DNA of 13,519 nt, from positions 1-13,519 of the forward strand of contig JACTVT010000056.1 of NCBI GenBank assembly GCA_014465955.1, read 5' to 3'. Numbering within the stretch: position 1 is the first letter of the stretch; every line of letters begins with the position of its first letter. A model generated the notes under the pieces. That model saw only the letters and a program-made list of their open reading frames with translations. It was not told where the DNA came from and did not search any database. The DNA comes from Eubacterium sp. GTDB taxonomy: Bacteria; Bacillota; Clostridia; Oscillospirales; Acutalibacteraceae. Shown here piece after piece: positions 13,502-13,519 of the stretch. Position numbers and translations under genes: made by a program.

Positions 13502-13519
13502 TATAAAATAATAAATAAA

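Noticed and set aside
13442..13519. LexA/SOS box upstream of recA
   Set aside because: No CGAAC-N4-GTTCG-like site was found in the visible 78 bases; it could still lie beyond the window edge.

Overview
The window reads as a compact, AT-rich chromosomal segment of a low-GC Gram-positive anaerobe, most likely a Clostridia member (Ruminococcaceae/Oscillospiraceae-like). The evidence is AAGGAG/GGAGG ribosome binding sites, sigma-A-type promoters, a T-box leader, the queA-tgt-yajC order, an archaeal/fungal-type Asd and an oxygen-sensitive-looking Fe-S aldo/keto reductase. All genes look intact and nearly all are housekeeping. I see no phage, insertion sequence, CRISPR array, defence system, tRNA or rRNA.

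Layout from left to right: (1) 66-2758, minus strand: queA, tgt and yajC. The first two make the queuosine-type modification of tRNA, and yajC has its own promoter and normally precedes secD/secF, which would lie beyond the left edge. A hairpin follows yajC at the left edge. (2) 2759-2899: an intergenic region whose predicted asd and queA promoters point toward each other, with two small inverted repeats. (3) 2900-5666, plus strand: asd-dapA-dapB, three steps from aspartyl phosphate toward diaminopimelate and lysine, ended by a strong hairpin at 5684-5714 that can serve both converging operons. (4) 5721-9462, minus strand: cysE-cysS, then a ferredoxin-like aldo/keto reductase, then a GNAT acetyltransferase. 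The cys genes sit behind a T-box leader (about 9476-9732) with a UGC cysteine specifier, an intrinsic terminator and an extended -10 promoter. (5) 9771-13441, minus strand: recA-recX-rimO-pgsA, with junctions that overlap by 1 to 8 bases, so translation is probably coupled. The recA promoter -10 lies at the right edge.

Functionally, cysE makes O-acetylserine for cysteine synthesis and cysS charges tRNA-Cys. The T-box senses uncharged tRNA-Cys and so matches cysteine supply to use. recA and recX are the recombinase and its modulator, rimO modifies ribosomal protein S12, and pgsA makes the phosphatidylglycerol precursor.

I do not find a convincing new biological system. The points most worth checking are the face-to-face promoters and palindromes between queA and asd, the inclusion of a redox enzyme in the cysteine T-box operon, the recA-first gene order, and the cysE start, where a longer reading frame runs through the T-box.
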